NCBI GenBank assembly: GCA_009602725.1
Contig: WELB01000131.1
Location: 266,641 to 330,640 of the forward strand
DNA: 64,000 nt
Reading direction: 5' to 3'
From: Spirogloea muscicola
Lineage: Eukaryota > Streptophyta > Zygnematophyceae > Spirogloeales > Spirogloeaceae
Under the pieces are notes generated by a model. That model was not told the DNA's origin, did no database searches, and worked only from the letters and a program-made list of their open reading frames with translations. Position 1 is the stretch's first letter. Each line of letters begins with the position of its first letter. Of this stretch, positions 55,301-64,000 are shown in pieces. The position numbers and the translations under genes are program-made.

Positions 55301-57878
55301 AGCGAGGAGGCGTAGCAAGGGCGACGAGGAGTACGAGCGCCAGCTGGCCATGGCCCTGGAGGCCACGGCGGCAGCTTCACCGAAGGGCATGCAGGGCACG
55401 TCGCCGTCCACGAGCACCCCCCCGCAGCAGCCGGCGGAGCGGCTGCTCCGCCGCTGGCAGGCCAGGACGCCCTCCGCCGCCGACATGGCGGCACCGGCAA
55501 CGGCTGCAGCTCAATGGTCGCGCAAGATGGGGCCCATTCTCCACTGGGCAGAGGTGTTCTGCCCCGGTGAGGGCGCAGAGGGGCGGTGGGTGCACGTGGA
55601 CGGCGCACGCGGCGTGGTGGACGGCGCCAACGATGTGGAGGCTGCGACGGCAGCCGGCTGCTGCCAGCCCCTTCGCTACGTCCTTGCCTTCGCCGGCGGC
55701 GGCGCCAAAGACATCACCCGCCGGTATGTTGTGTATGGAATTTTGGATGTTCTGTCACTAGGTGTTTCACAGCGATGTCAAGATCAGCACTGAAGCAGTC
55801 AGTGGATTTACCCCTCTGATATGCGTCATGCCTGCTGGGTGTTCAGATACATATCGAGGTGGTCAAGAGTGGCGCCTCTGAGGGTCGATGCCACTTGGTG
55901 GGTATGCACCCTCGCGCCGCTGCGGCGCCGTGAGGCAGACGCGTCCGCTGGGAGGCGCACCGACTCCATCAACACTAAGACCAACCCAGTTGGAGGTACG
56001 ACAATGGCCAACGGGAGATTGGCTGAGGGGCCGTCTGGCAAAGTTGTGGAGATTGACAACGGGCGAAGAGAGGGGACGACCAGGCGGGAGCAGTCTCAGC
56101 CAATGGAGCAGCCATGCGCCTCTAGTTGTGGTCGGGACGACATGATGCCCCCCAAGACAGAGTTGGATCGTCAAGCAAGCTCTGGTGTCGAGTGTTTCGC
56201 AACCCTGCGAGACCCAAGCTCCCAGGAGGACGTCGAGATGGAGGTCAGGGAGCTCACTGAGTCCCTGCCGACCAGCCAGCAGGTGAAGTGGGCGGCCCTC
56301 TTGCTCTGTTGCAGACCGCTTGTCAACATCCGTTGAGCTTATATTGCAGGCCTTTTATGATGAGTAAGAACCTCAACAATGTTACATCCACACTCAAAAA
56401 GTGCTGTGGTAGAAGACCACTGATTTTAATGTGGGCTGGCTTGGCAGGCCTACAAAGCACATCCACTGTTCGCACTCGAGCGCTGGCTGGGCAAGTACCA
56501 GGCACTGCATCCGCGGGGCCCGGTGCTGGGGTACTGCGCAGGGCAGGCCGTGTACCCTCGCGAGTGCGTCCAGCCGCTGCACACCGCTGACCGGTGGCTG
56601 CGGGAGCTCCGCAAAGTCAGAGATGGCGAGCAGCCCGTCAAGGTCCTTCTGACCTCCACATTTGCCTCCGCTTCTGTTTGCTCTCTTGTGATCACCTTGT
56701 TGACAAGTTGGAGCCTTACCTGTAACTGCGGAGGCCATATTGCTTAATGATGAACCCTGAATAAGTGCCTCAAAGTCTTCTCCGCTTCTTGATGACGCAG
56801 ATCCTAGCGGCGTCCAAGCTTGCTGGCGTGGACATTGCACTGGAGATGGCAAGGCAGGGCGAGGAAGGTGGTGCTGGGACTACCTCTGCGCTGTTTGGGC
56901 GCTGGCAGACAAGCGCGTGGCGGCCCCCCCCAGCTGTCAATGGCATTGTGCCCAAGGTAAAGCTTAGCATATTTATTCAGGCTAATCATCAGAGCAAATA
57001 TCGAAGCATGTGATCATAGAATGCTGCTTGTTCGAGACCAGAAGGCCTGATGTCGAGCATCTGTTCCTGCTCGCAGAATTCACGAGGCCAGATCGATGTG
57101 TGGTCCGCTGAAAGCTTGCCAGAGGGCACCATCCACCTGGCACTGCCGAGGATTGTTCCGGTTGTCAGGCGACTGGGGTTTGACTTTGCGCCAGCCATGG
57201 TGGGCTTTGAGGTCAAGGGCGGCAAGTCCAAGCCCATGTATCAGGGCGTGGTGGTATGCCACGAGCATGAAGCTGCTATTCGCCAGGTGCTCACTGTATA
57301 TCAGGGTAACATTGTCTTGGCAGAACTAGGTGTGAGCCAGAGGAAGCTGCTTGTCTTCAATGATGCACTGCTTAACATCAATGATGGCAGCTGAGCAAGC
57401 AAGCCGAGTTGGTAGGCGTGCTCGCTGTATGGACTGCTTGCTTAGTGTGGCAGCCGTGGCGCAGGCGTATGATGAGGAGGAGGCGAGGAGGGCGCTGCAG
57501 GCCAGGCGAAAACGGGGGCAGGCCGCGCTGGATCGCTGGCGGCTACTCATCCGGTCTCTAGCCACGCGCCAGCGCTTGAGGGAGGCGTATGAGGCCGACT
57601 GCCAGTTGGATGGTGCGCGTAGCTCCGACTGCAGTCCTGCAGACACCCAAATGGCGACTCCAGTCGGGGCAGAGGGAAGTGGAGAAGTAGAGATAAGACA
57701 GCTGGAGAGGAGTAGCACGTTGGGGATCGGCAGGAAGCTGAGCAGCTTGAGCCAGGATTGGAATCAGCAGCCGCACGAGCACTGCTTTGGGAGACCAGAG
57801 AGCCAGCCAGGAGGCAGCTGTAGTTTGCACATTCGGCGCTGCTTTTGCGGATTCTCCGTGCAGGTAGAAGAGTTGTGA
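52363..57878 (+). CDS. RAD4: DNA damage recognition protein RAD4/XPC, 5' end in gap
   Basis: XPC/Rad4 finds helix-distorting lesions and starts global nucleotide excision repair. Exons: <52363-53097, 53442-53534, 53965-54060, 54259-54363, about 54920-55723, 55847-56282, 56448-56642, 56801-56956, 57077-57305 and 57454-57878. The acidic N-terminal part is followed by VHKAHLLCLLARAI and ASLLSLLPAS, then ICALDVVPLKP, a poorly conserved loop, VFCPGEGAEGRWVHVDGA, and VAPLRVDATWW. BHD1 is HPLFALERWLGKYQALHPRG and AVYPRECVQPLHTADRWLRE. BHD2/3 are NGIVPK, GQIDVWSAESLPEGTIHLAL and LGFDFAPAMVGFEVKGGKS. The tail has AYDEEEARRALQARRKRG. A segment of the transglutaminase-like fold between 54364 and 54919 was not found. 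The donor at 54364 looks like GC (GAG/GCAAGT). Intron 1 holds a telomere-like stretch. Confidence 0.93.
53230..53292 (+). repeat. Interstitial telomere-like repeat in RAD4 intron 1
   Basis: Degenerate GGTTTAGGATTTTGGGG, GTTTACGG and a better GTTTAGGGGTTTAGGGTT within about 60 bases. Confidence 0.7.
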
Positions 57879-58248
57879 CAGACCGCGGCTGGCGGTGGGG
57901 CTAGTGGGTGCTGGGAACCATATTGACATTCAATCGACTAAACAAAATGTAATACCTACATCTCAATGAGCTGCCCTCGATGGGTGTCAATTGTCTGTCA
58001 CGGTTGGTCCGTCTTCAATGGACTAGCCAGAGTACATCTAAGGAGCAAGCAGAAATAACGAATGGCCAGACTGAGATCCAGAAAGGGGTACTGGCCAGTG
58101 GCTTCGCAAATCACAATGATCTAACAATGTTGAGCTAAGATAAATGGGCCCCACAATTAGCCACCACAAGCTTCTATTCTTGTAGTGCCTCCAATCTAGC
58201 TGATGTGTACAACAATTAAGGAAACCTCAGCATATAGGCCTCTTTACA
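57879..58248. other. Intergenic between convergent RAD4 and alpha-amylase
   Basis: About 370 bases between facing stop codons; relatively AT-richer than the genes. Nothing else recognised. Confidence 0.5.
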
Positions 58249-60737
58249 CTATGCAATGAGAGTTTTTGCAGCTTTGCCACCAGCTGCGACAATGTCCGAC
58301 ATCCCACCAATGCCGTCGAACATGCCCATCTGGATGTCAGGTTGCTGCAGTGTGCTTCCAGTCGTTATGTTGAACGGCAGACCAGAAGCTTGGCTTCCAT
58401 GGCCACCTACAATCTCAAGCTCCGTCGGCACCAAAATCTTCTCCCAGACGCAGTAGTCGTGGCCGCAACAGGCCACTCTCCAATCCTCATGAGCTGGGAG
58501 CAGGTGGCCCAAATCCATCCTGCAGCTCAAGATTGGGTGACCAATATCGCATCAGTATATTACTGCCAGAGCTGCTCAGAGAATGTAACAGGCAGTTCAA
58601 AAAGATATGTATTCCTTACAAGGTTTTGGATAGATGTGCACTGCACAAGGGGAAGACGAATGCAGAAATGCACTAACTGCTATGGCTATATACTGGTGCA
58701 ACTCAGGGACATAGTTAGAAGCTCACTGAGGGCCAATCTTCACAATGACTCGCTCGTTGATTTCAGCCAGGTAGAGGTGGTCCGTGGCTTGGAGGATAGA
58801 CAATTTGCTGTCCGCCTGAATGCCAGTGCGCTTACGCAGTTGGATCAAATCCGTGATTTGCTGCAGTAGGCCCCAATCGTAAAAGTGATCGTAGAACTGC
58901 ACGAGCCAGGTCTCATCAGGTGTCAGCATGGAAGGGCTGCCACTGACCAAGAGACAGGGCCATGCATCTGTTACCAACGAGATCGTCAAGCACAACCAAG
59001 GATTCCAGTTCTGGCCTCATTGATAGATTGTATGGTGCACAAAAGGTAGGCAGTGCAGACAGGCGACCCAAAGAGGTGTTTGTGACCCTAGCAGCTGCGC
59101 ACCACGCATGGGACGCCTGGGTGCGTGAGGATGTAGGCGTAGCCAGCCATCACTTTGTCAGCGGGAAATGGCCAGTGCTTCTGCGACGAGCCCGTGTCGT
59201 GATTGTCGATGAACGTGATCGCCTTCTCAGGGTACCAGCCAATCATCCCTGGCGCATGGTTCTCGCGGTCCTTGAGCCGCCACAGCTCGCCATTCATTGC
59301 AACATTCAAGATGCCCTTGGTTGTGAAGTCAAATGCATGGCAGGCACCCCCAGTCGAGTTAACCCAGTTGATGAGCTCTTGCCGATTTCTGTCTGCGCCA
59401 AGAAGTGTCAAATAGGATGAGCTCGAATGAAAGTCAGATACCCTACAACCCTGACTTTGAGCACCCATGAAAACTAGGGTTCATCAGATATTGCAGTGCT
59501 CTGCCAGGCCTAACGTGATCTTACAGGCTTGCCACATCATACAAGTCTAAGTCAGGCCAGGAGCGAGCCTCACCCTGGACATACATAAAACAGCCACAGT
59601 TGCCGTACTCCATGGGGGGCCAGAGCTCGCCAACCGCAAAGTCTGGCTTTGTCGCTTCGCAGTACCTGAGGATATTTATGAGTTTGGCCAGTGAGTACAT
59701 GCCAACACAGACTGCTGCCAACATAGGATATCTTATATATCTCTTATATAGGCTATCGTATATACAGGCTATCATATGAATTGTGTACTCAACAAAGTGG
59801 TCCACAGATTTCATTGTCTTGATGACATAATCTCTGGGTCAAGTGATGCCTACTCACATCTGCGTGAAGAGAGGTGCATATCCCTTGACAAAGTCAAACC
59901 GCCAGCCATCGTATCCAATCTCATGCCGGAGGAAGTTGAGCCACTCAGTGATGTCCAGTTGGACGACGGGGTTGGTGTGGTCGAGATCAGGCGCGAACGG
60001 GCAGCTCGCGCCGCTGTCCGGGTTGCCAGAGCCGTCGCCGTAAGGGTCGTCGCGGGTGAGAGCCCACGCTCCCCAGTCGGCCTTGCCATCAGGATGCCCG
60101 CCCTTGAAGGCAGCCCACACGCCGCGCTCGTCGGTCTGGGTTGCGCTGCGGTGGTTGATGACGATATCCGCCAGGACACGCACGCCAGCGACGTGCATGG
60201 CGTCCACCAGGGCCCTGAGAGACCGCTCTGACCCGTAGTGCGACGCGTCCAGGTTGTAGAGCTGCGCCGGAAGGTACCCTATCGCCCATGCATGCAGTGT
60301 CGATCGTCAGCAGCGGTGCTGGCGCTGGTCATCATATACATGCAGAGCAAGAGCCGGACAGCTGCACTGCCCGAGCTCGGCAGTGTCTAAGTAACAAGAA
60401 CCAAAGTAATGTTGGTGCGGCGAGCAGACCTTGCGGGGACACGGAGTGGCTGGGAGGCGGGAGCCAGACGTCGGTGATGCCGGCGGCGCCGAGGTCGGCG
60501 GCGGTGGCGGCGAGCACGTCGTACCAGCGGCCGCACCAGTGGGAGTCCCAGTTGAACCCCTGGAACATGACCGCCTGCAGCGGCGGCGGCGGCGGCGGCG
60601 AGCTCGTCAGGCAGGGCCCCGGGCCAGGCAGCTGGCGGTGAGCCGCGAGGCCAGTCTGGGACGACTGGCGGGGCAGCGCCTGCGGCAGAGACGAACCTTG
60701 AGGGGGTCGATGCTGGGCGCTGAGGGCCGCGCCGCGG

Positions 60738-60768
<31 letters not shown>

Positions 60769-60794
60769 GGCGGCGTCCTTCGAGCCGACAACAG
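58249..60794 (-). CDS. AMY: Alpha-amylase (GH13)
   Basis: Endo-hydrolase of alpha-1,4-glucan (starch). Exons on the minus strand: about 60794-60697, 60430-60574, 59858-60278, 59574-59665, 59103-59392, 58727-58896 and 58249-58519. Motifs: [32 protein letters not shown], beta-3 DIVINHR, beta-4 [15 protein letters not shown] (nucleophile Asp), beta-5 AVGELWPPM (acid/base Glu), beta-7 [28 protein letters not shown], then HDYCVWEK where plant-type amylases normally end. About 60 extra residues follow ([12 protein letters not shown]...GKAAKTLIA). The first exon encodes a poly-Ala stretch ending SIDPLK. No convincing ATG was found for it, so the true 5' end, and whether a transit or signal peptide exists, are unknown. 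A hairpin repeat lies just upstream. Confidence 0.92.
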
Positions 60795-60957
60795 CCCCTA
60801 GCCTAAAGTTGGCAATACTAACGCTGCCGTCCTGTCGTCCTGTGGCCCGCCGTCATGGCCCGCCGTCAAGTCCAGCAGCCCAGCTTCACTGCCCCGTCGG
60901 GTCGCTCGCTCAGGTGCCCACAATGTGCCTCGCCATCTCTCCTCTTTCTTGTCCGTT

Positions 60958-61103
60958 CCTGTGGGGCTGGCCTCTCCCGGCCACCAGTTAATCTGGCCGC
61001 GCTTGCTTCTTTCGAGTGAATACCTCACAGCCCCTTGCTTCTTTCGGAAGAAGCAAGCGCGGCCAGATTAACTGGTGGCCGGGAGAGGCCAGCCCCACAG
61101 GAT
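60958..61103. repeat. Near-perfect inverted pair of R1 repeats (hairpin)
   Basis: Arm 60958-61012 and arm 61046-61103 are reverse complements over about 55 bases with about one mismatch and a spacer of some 33 bases. Each arm is an R1 unit (GCGCGGCCAGATTAACTGG with GGCCGGGAGAGGCCAGCCCC). It lies about 160 bases upstream of the first amylase exon and could form a long stem, or be a MITE-like element. Confidence 0.9.
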
Positions 61104-62073
61104 GAACAAGGTTTCCGAAAGCTGTCCGTTGTTTTGCGGGGCTGCTCTTCCTCCCCTCAGCTCATCTGACGTCCTGTTGCTGTTTCGGGGGTTCTAAGAG
61201 CGCCCTGTCTGCCTAGCCTGTGGCTCCGCTTACCAGTTTTGAAAACCCTCTGCATAAACCTGGCTGGCCTGTACAGCCGCTAAGTCAAAACCAGTAGTCG
61301 CATTCTTCGTCTTATCTGGGCTAGCCAATCACAGCCATCGCCCTCCACAAGGAAGAGTCCTCCTCTCTGCAGCATTTCTTTGCGTTTGCCGTGCGCTTTG
61401 CGTGCAGGCCACGCGTTGCCTCCGGGCCTCGACAGAGCGACGCTTCTCGCCTTCTATTTACAGAATCTGCACTTGTTGATATCCAATAACATATTGTACA
61501 TTCTTGAGAATCTCTGGTCTTCGCATGACCATTGAGTGTCCCTTCCCAGAAGTCACAGAGAGTAATTTCATGGTTCGCGCCTTCCGGTACCATTGACCTT
61601 GTCCGTTCCTTTTGGGCTGGCCTCTCACAGCCATCAGCCGTCTTTGGGAGTGCTGTTTCACTTCTTCGTCCTTTGCTTTGGGCTTCGGGCTTTCAAGGCC
61701 ATCACCTTTGGTGCTGACAGAGCTCCGCCAACCTCCCCCAAACCTCTGCTTGCTGACCTGTAGTTCATGAGCGGGTCCGCTTAGCAGCAGGTGATGTACT
61801 ACTATCCGTAGATGTTCTTGCCTTGGTACTTGGCCACTCAGGCCCTCCATCACTCAATACACGCTTTCCACCAGACCACACGCTTCCCTTGCCTAGCTGG
61901 CCCCGTAGCCGACACGGAGGAAGGGGAAGTCCACCACAATTCAATCTCAAGTGACGGCCACGCGCAACTCAGCACTCCGCTGCTTTTCCACGTTGAGGAG
62001 AAGAAGCTCTCCTAAGGGAGACGATGGCTCAGCCACAACGTTATAGAAATTGCAATTGACCTTTCCTTCAGAA
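61104..62073. other. Non-coding, repeat-bearing region
   Basis: Contains an inverted R3/R1-like end near 61595-61665 (CCATTGACCTTGTCCGTTCC, then GGGCTGGCCTCTCACAGCC). A similar GGGCTAGCCAATCACAGCC is at 61318-61337. No host gene was recognised. Confidence 0.45.
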
Positions 62074-62300
62074 AGAAACTGCTCGCCCATAGAAAAAGAG
62101 GGCCTAAAAAAGCCAGCCCAGAAAAGAATGGACAATAAATTAAGGCCTCAAAACGGTGCCGAAAAGGAAAAACTACACAACTGGACACGAAATGATGCAG
62201 ATGAAAGCACAGTATCCACGGGTGAGCAACAGCAGGTCAGATTAACTCGAAGCTGGGAAAGAGGTACTCCGCCGAGACTCTGAGGCAGCAGCCATAGCGC
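62074..62300 (+). repeat. R2-type repeat followed by the 18.3-kb insert family and an R4 piece
   Basis: 62074-62140 is R2 (CTCGCCCATAGAAAAAGAGG, AAAGCCAGCCCAGAAAAGAA). 62160-62275 matches, inverted, the block that splits the right arm at 18288-18420 (shared ATGATGCAGATGAAAGC/ACGATGCAGAGGAAAGC, GTGAGCAAC, GGGAAAGAGG). 62262-62300 resembles inverted R4. Three repeat types are stacked. Confidence 0.55.
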
Positions 62301-62361
62301 GGCCGACGCAAGTGTGGACTACGTGAGCCAGAGAGCGCTGGAACGAGACCTCCTACCCTGC

Positions 62362-63540
62362 TCAAGCGCCAGACAGTTGGGCACAGGCTAGGCTTGTGGA
62401 GGCAGTAGACAATGAGCGAAGCAGGACGTTGAGAAAGATGTTCACGATTCGGAGCAACCCGAGGAGTTTGAGCAAGACTGGCCTCCGTAGCCACTCAAGG
62501 AGCTGGTGACTCTGTCTGCCATCTTTGTTGCATGTCAATAGCTGCAGCAGCCCAAGCGGCGATGTGAGCGCATCATAGCTACGCCTGCACGGTTTTGCAC
62601 AGCCAGATAGTGGGCGCACTGGAGCGAGTCTGGGCCCAAGAGCCAGCTTGGGCTTCCAATCACAGAGAGAGCGGCCGTGCACGCTTGTCGTGTGCACACT
62701 GCAAGCCCGATCCTGTGGCGTTCTTGGCCCAAACGAGAAGTTGGTTGTGACTGCGTGGGGCCACGACTGGTCACTGTCGCCACTGGCCTTAAGGCGGGGG
62801 CCTGCCGGTTGCGAATCAGCACCTTCTTTGCATTGGCCGGCAAGGTGTGCTCGCATGATGCAGAAAATGTGGGCTCCCTCCGTACCACCAGGCGAGCCCT
62901 TGATGTGCGCCTGTAGTACAGATGTGCGGCAGTGTTCCANGAGATGGTTCTCAAGGGTGGACTCCACAACTTGCTCCACATGCGCAGCAGCCCCCAACGG
63001 GGCTCCAAGCACCACCATGCCGAGTGGTGGGGTCTGGCACCCGGCCGGCAGCTTGCTGGAGGGAGGGATGCCGGCTGGAGACCAGGCTGAACACTTCTCG
63101 GGCCGGATGCTGAGGCCGAGGCTGTGAAGCTCGCGCTCCAACGTGCTGTAAGCGCTGGTGACTTCAGTTGGGGGTCCCACCAGGGTGGTGTCGTCGGCGT
63201 AGCTTGGGATTAGCACGGCAGGTTGGGCCTTCGCCGTATCACGCAGCGCACGTAGGTGTGCCAATGCAAAGAGGAACCCGCCCAAAGGGTCTCCCTGCCG
63301 GGTGCCTGTGCTGGATTGCAAGACCACCTGTGACGTGCCCGCTCCCCAGAGCAGTCGGGAGGGTGCTCCGTAGGAACACCGGAAGAAAGGGATGAGGGAG
63401 GGAAAATGCGTGCGCAGCTCCTCGGCGATGACACCTCTGTCAACACTGTTAAAGGCATTCTTCACGTCCACAGATAGAGCCATCCAATCGGAATTGCAGT
63501 CTAGGGCAACACGTAGACCATGAACCACTGTCTCCGCGCC
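62362..63540 (-). mobile_element. LINE-type reverse transcriptase fragment
   Basis: Minus-strand frame with non-LTR-type reverse transcriptase motifs in order: LSVDVKNAFNSVDR, GTRQGDPLGGFLFALAHLRA, SYADDTTLVGP (YADD catalytic box), LGLSIRPEKCSAWSP, LGMVVLGAPLG. Upstream it is cut by R3 repeats at about 63541, so the N-terminal part is missing. A single N at 62940 lies in the frame. After it, residues that look like the natural continuation (CTRQACTAALSVIGS) are in another frame, so the copy or the assembly is shifted there. It is probably the same family as the C-terminal modules at 12523-13116 and near 18.0 kb. Defective as seen. Confidence 0.85.
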
Positions 63541-64000
63541 CTCCTTTCAGAAGGAAGAAGGAAGGGGGGAAGGACGCTTCCAGGAGAGGGCGGTGGCTGT
63601 GAGAGGCCAGCCCTTTCCCTGGCCCCTTCGAACTCTGAAGAAAGAGCTCTGCCAAATAAAGGCAAGGGCTGTGAGAGGCCAGCCCAAGAGAAGTTGGTCA
63701 AAGTCTGAAAGGGCCGGAAGGCGCATAATTCACGAAGCTCTCATGCTTGCTGCGAATGGACGCTCGATAACCTCTCAACAACAAAGCGCAGATCACAGTA
63801 ACCAGAGGGCGGGAAAGTGTCACCCTGGCGAGACCGGGAGGCAGCAGCCAAGGCGCGGCCTGCGAGCAGGTGGACTGCAAACGCCAAGGAACGCTGCACG
63901 GGAGATGGCAAGGCGCAGTCGGAACACCTGAGCAAGAGACCCGACAGCATTTTAGCCGGGCTGCTCGCTTTGATGCCCTTGGTGTGGGTCACAGCACGCT
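63541..64000 (+). repeat. R3-type repeats and inverted R4 piece
   Basis: 63580-63620 and 63655-63720 each carry GGCTGTGAGAGGCCAGCCC; the second continues into AAGAGAAGTTGG and GTCTGAAAGGGCC, the shared superfamily end. 63825-63880 is an inverted R4 relative (GCGAGACCGGGAGGCAGCAG). The window ends in unassigned sequence. Confidence 0.55.

Noticed and set aside
54916-55608. Minus-strand frame of 230 codons within RAD4
   Set aside because: Shadow of the RAD4 coding exon on the other strand; Pro/Arg/Ser-rich with no motif.
62362-63540. Group II intron or telomerase reverse transcriptase
   Set aside because: Motif order (VDVKNAFNS, GTRQGDPLGG, YADD) and surrounding repeats fit a non-LTR retroelement. 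No intron RNA domains or telomerase-specific motifs are visible.

Overview
This is a nuclear segment of an intron-rich green plant or alga, most likely a chlorophyte green alga. Plastid-type proteins (Ycf20-like, fibrillin/PAP) sit with plant-lineage genes (plant cysteine oxidase, RUNKEL/ULK4 kinase, HVA22, GH13 amylase). First exons and promoters are very GC-rich, most introns are 60-300 bases, and fragments of the plant/algal telomere motif TTTAGGG occur inside introns. I cannot name the genus. The assembly has two N runs (36245-36674 and 51612-52362) and single Ns at 27865, 39331, 45812 and 62940.

Layout. 0-4.3 kb: cysteine oxidase (+, cut by the window edge) converging on GINS subunit PSF2 (-). 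4.3-6.9 kb: an unassigned possible exon and short dispersed repeats. 6.9-11.6 kb: RUNKEL/ULK4-like kinase (+). 11.9-14.3 kb: tRNA-Ala(AGC), a LINE-type ORF remnant (-) and repeats. 14.3-16.0 kb: HVA22/REEP protein (+). 16.0-19.3 kb: repeat island with a GA microsatellite and an inverted-repeat composite. 19.3-60.8 kb: thirteen protein genes that almost strictly alternate in strand: TM9/nonaspanin (+), RPT5 (-), COPI zeta (+), BCD1 (-), UFD1 (+), Ycf20-like (-), fibrillin (+), proteasome beta-2 (+), CNOT11 (-), inositol polyphosphate multikinase (+), OTU6B-type deubiquitinase (-), RAD4/XPC (+), alpha-amylase (-). 60.8-64 kb: a hairpin repeat, further repeats and a LINE-type reverse transcriptase fragment.

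The host genes are mostly single-copy housekeeping functions: ubiquitin-proteasome (RPT5, beta-2, UFD1, OTU6B), secretory traffic (COPI zeta, TM9, HVA22), DNA replication and repair (PSF2, RAD4), RNA metabolism (BCD1, CNOT11), inositol phosphate signalling, hypoxia/N-degron sensing (PCO), and plastid or starch biology. The neighbourhood is a compact eukaryotic gene array with five head-to-head pairs, each sharing a short GC-rich promoter, and not an operon. The repeats concentrate between genes and share a common end sequence, which suggests one non-autonomous superfamily.

I found no clearly new molecular system. The least explained items are the repeat superfamily with a shared terminus, the inverted-repeat composite at 17.6-18.6 kb, frame-supported GC-AG introns, start codons isolated on 3-12 base coding exons, and the strand alternation itself. 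Exon limits were set by eye from reading frame, splice signals and recalled family alignments; the less certain ones are marked.
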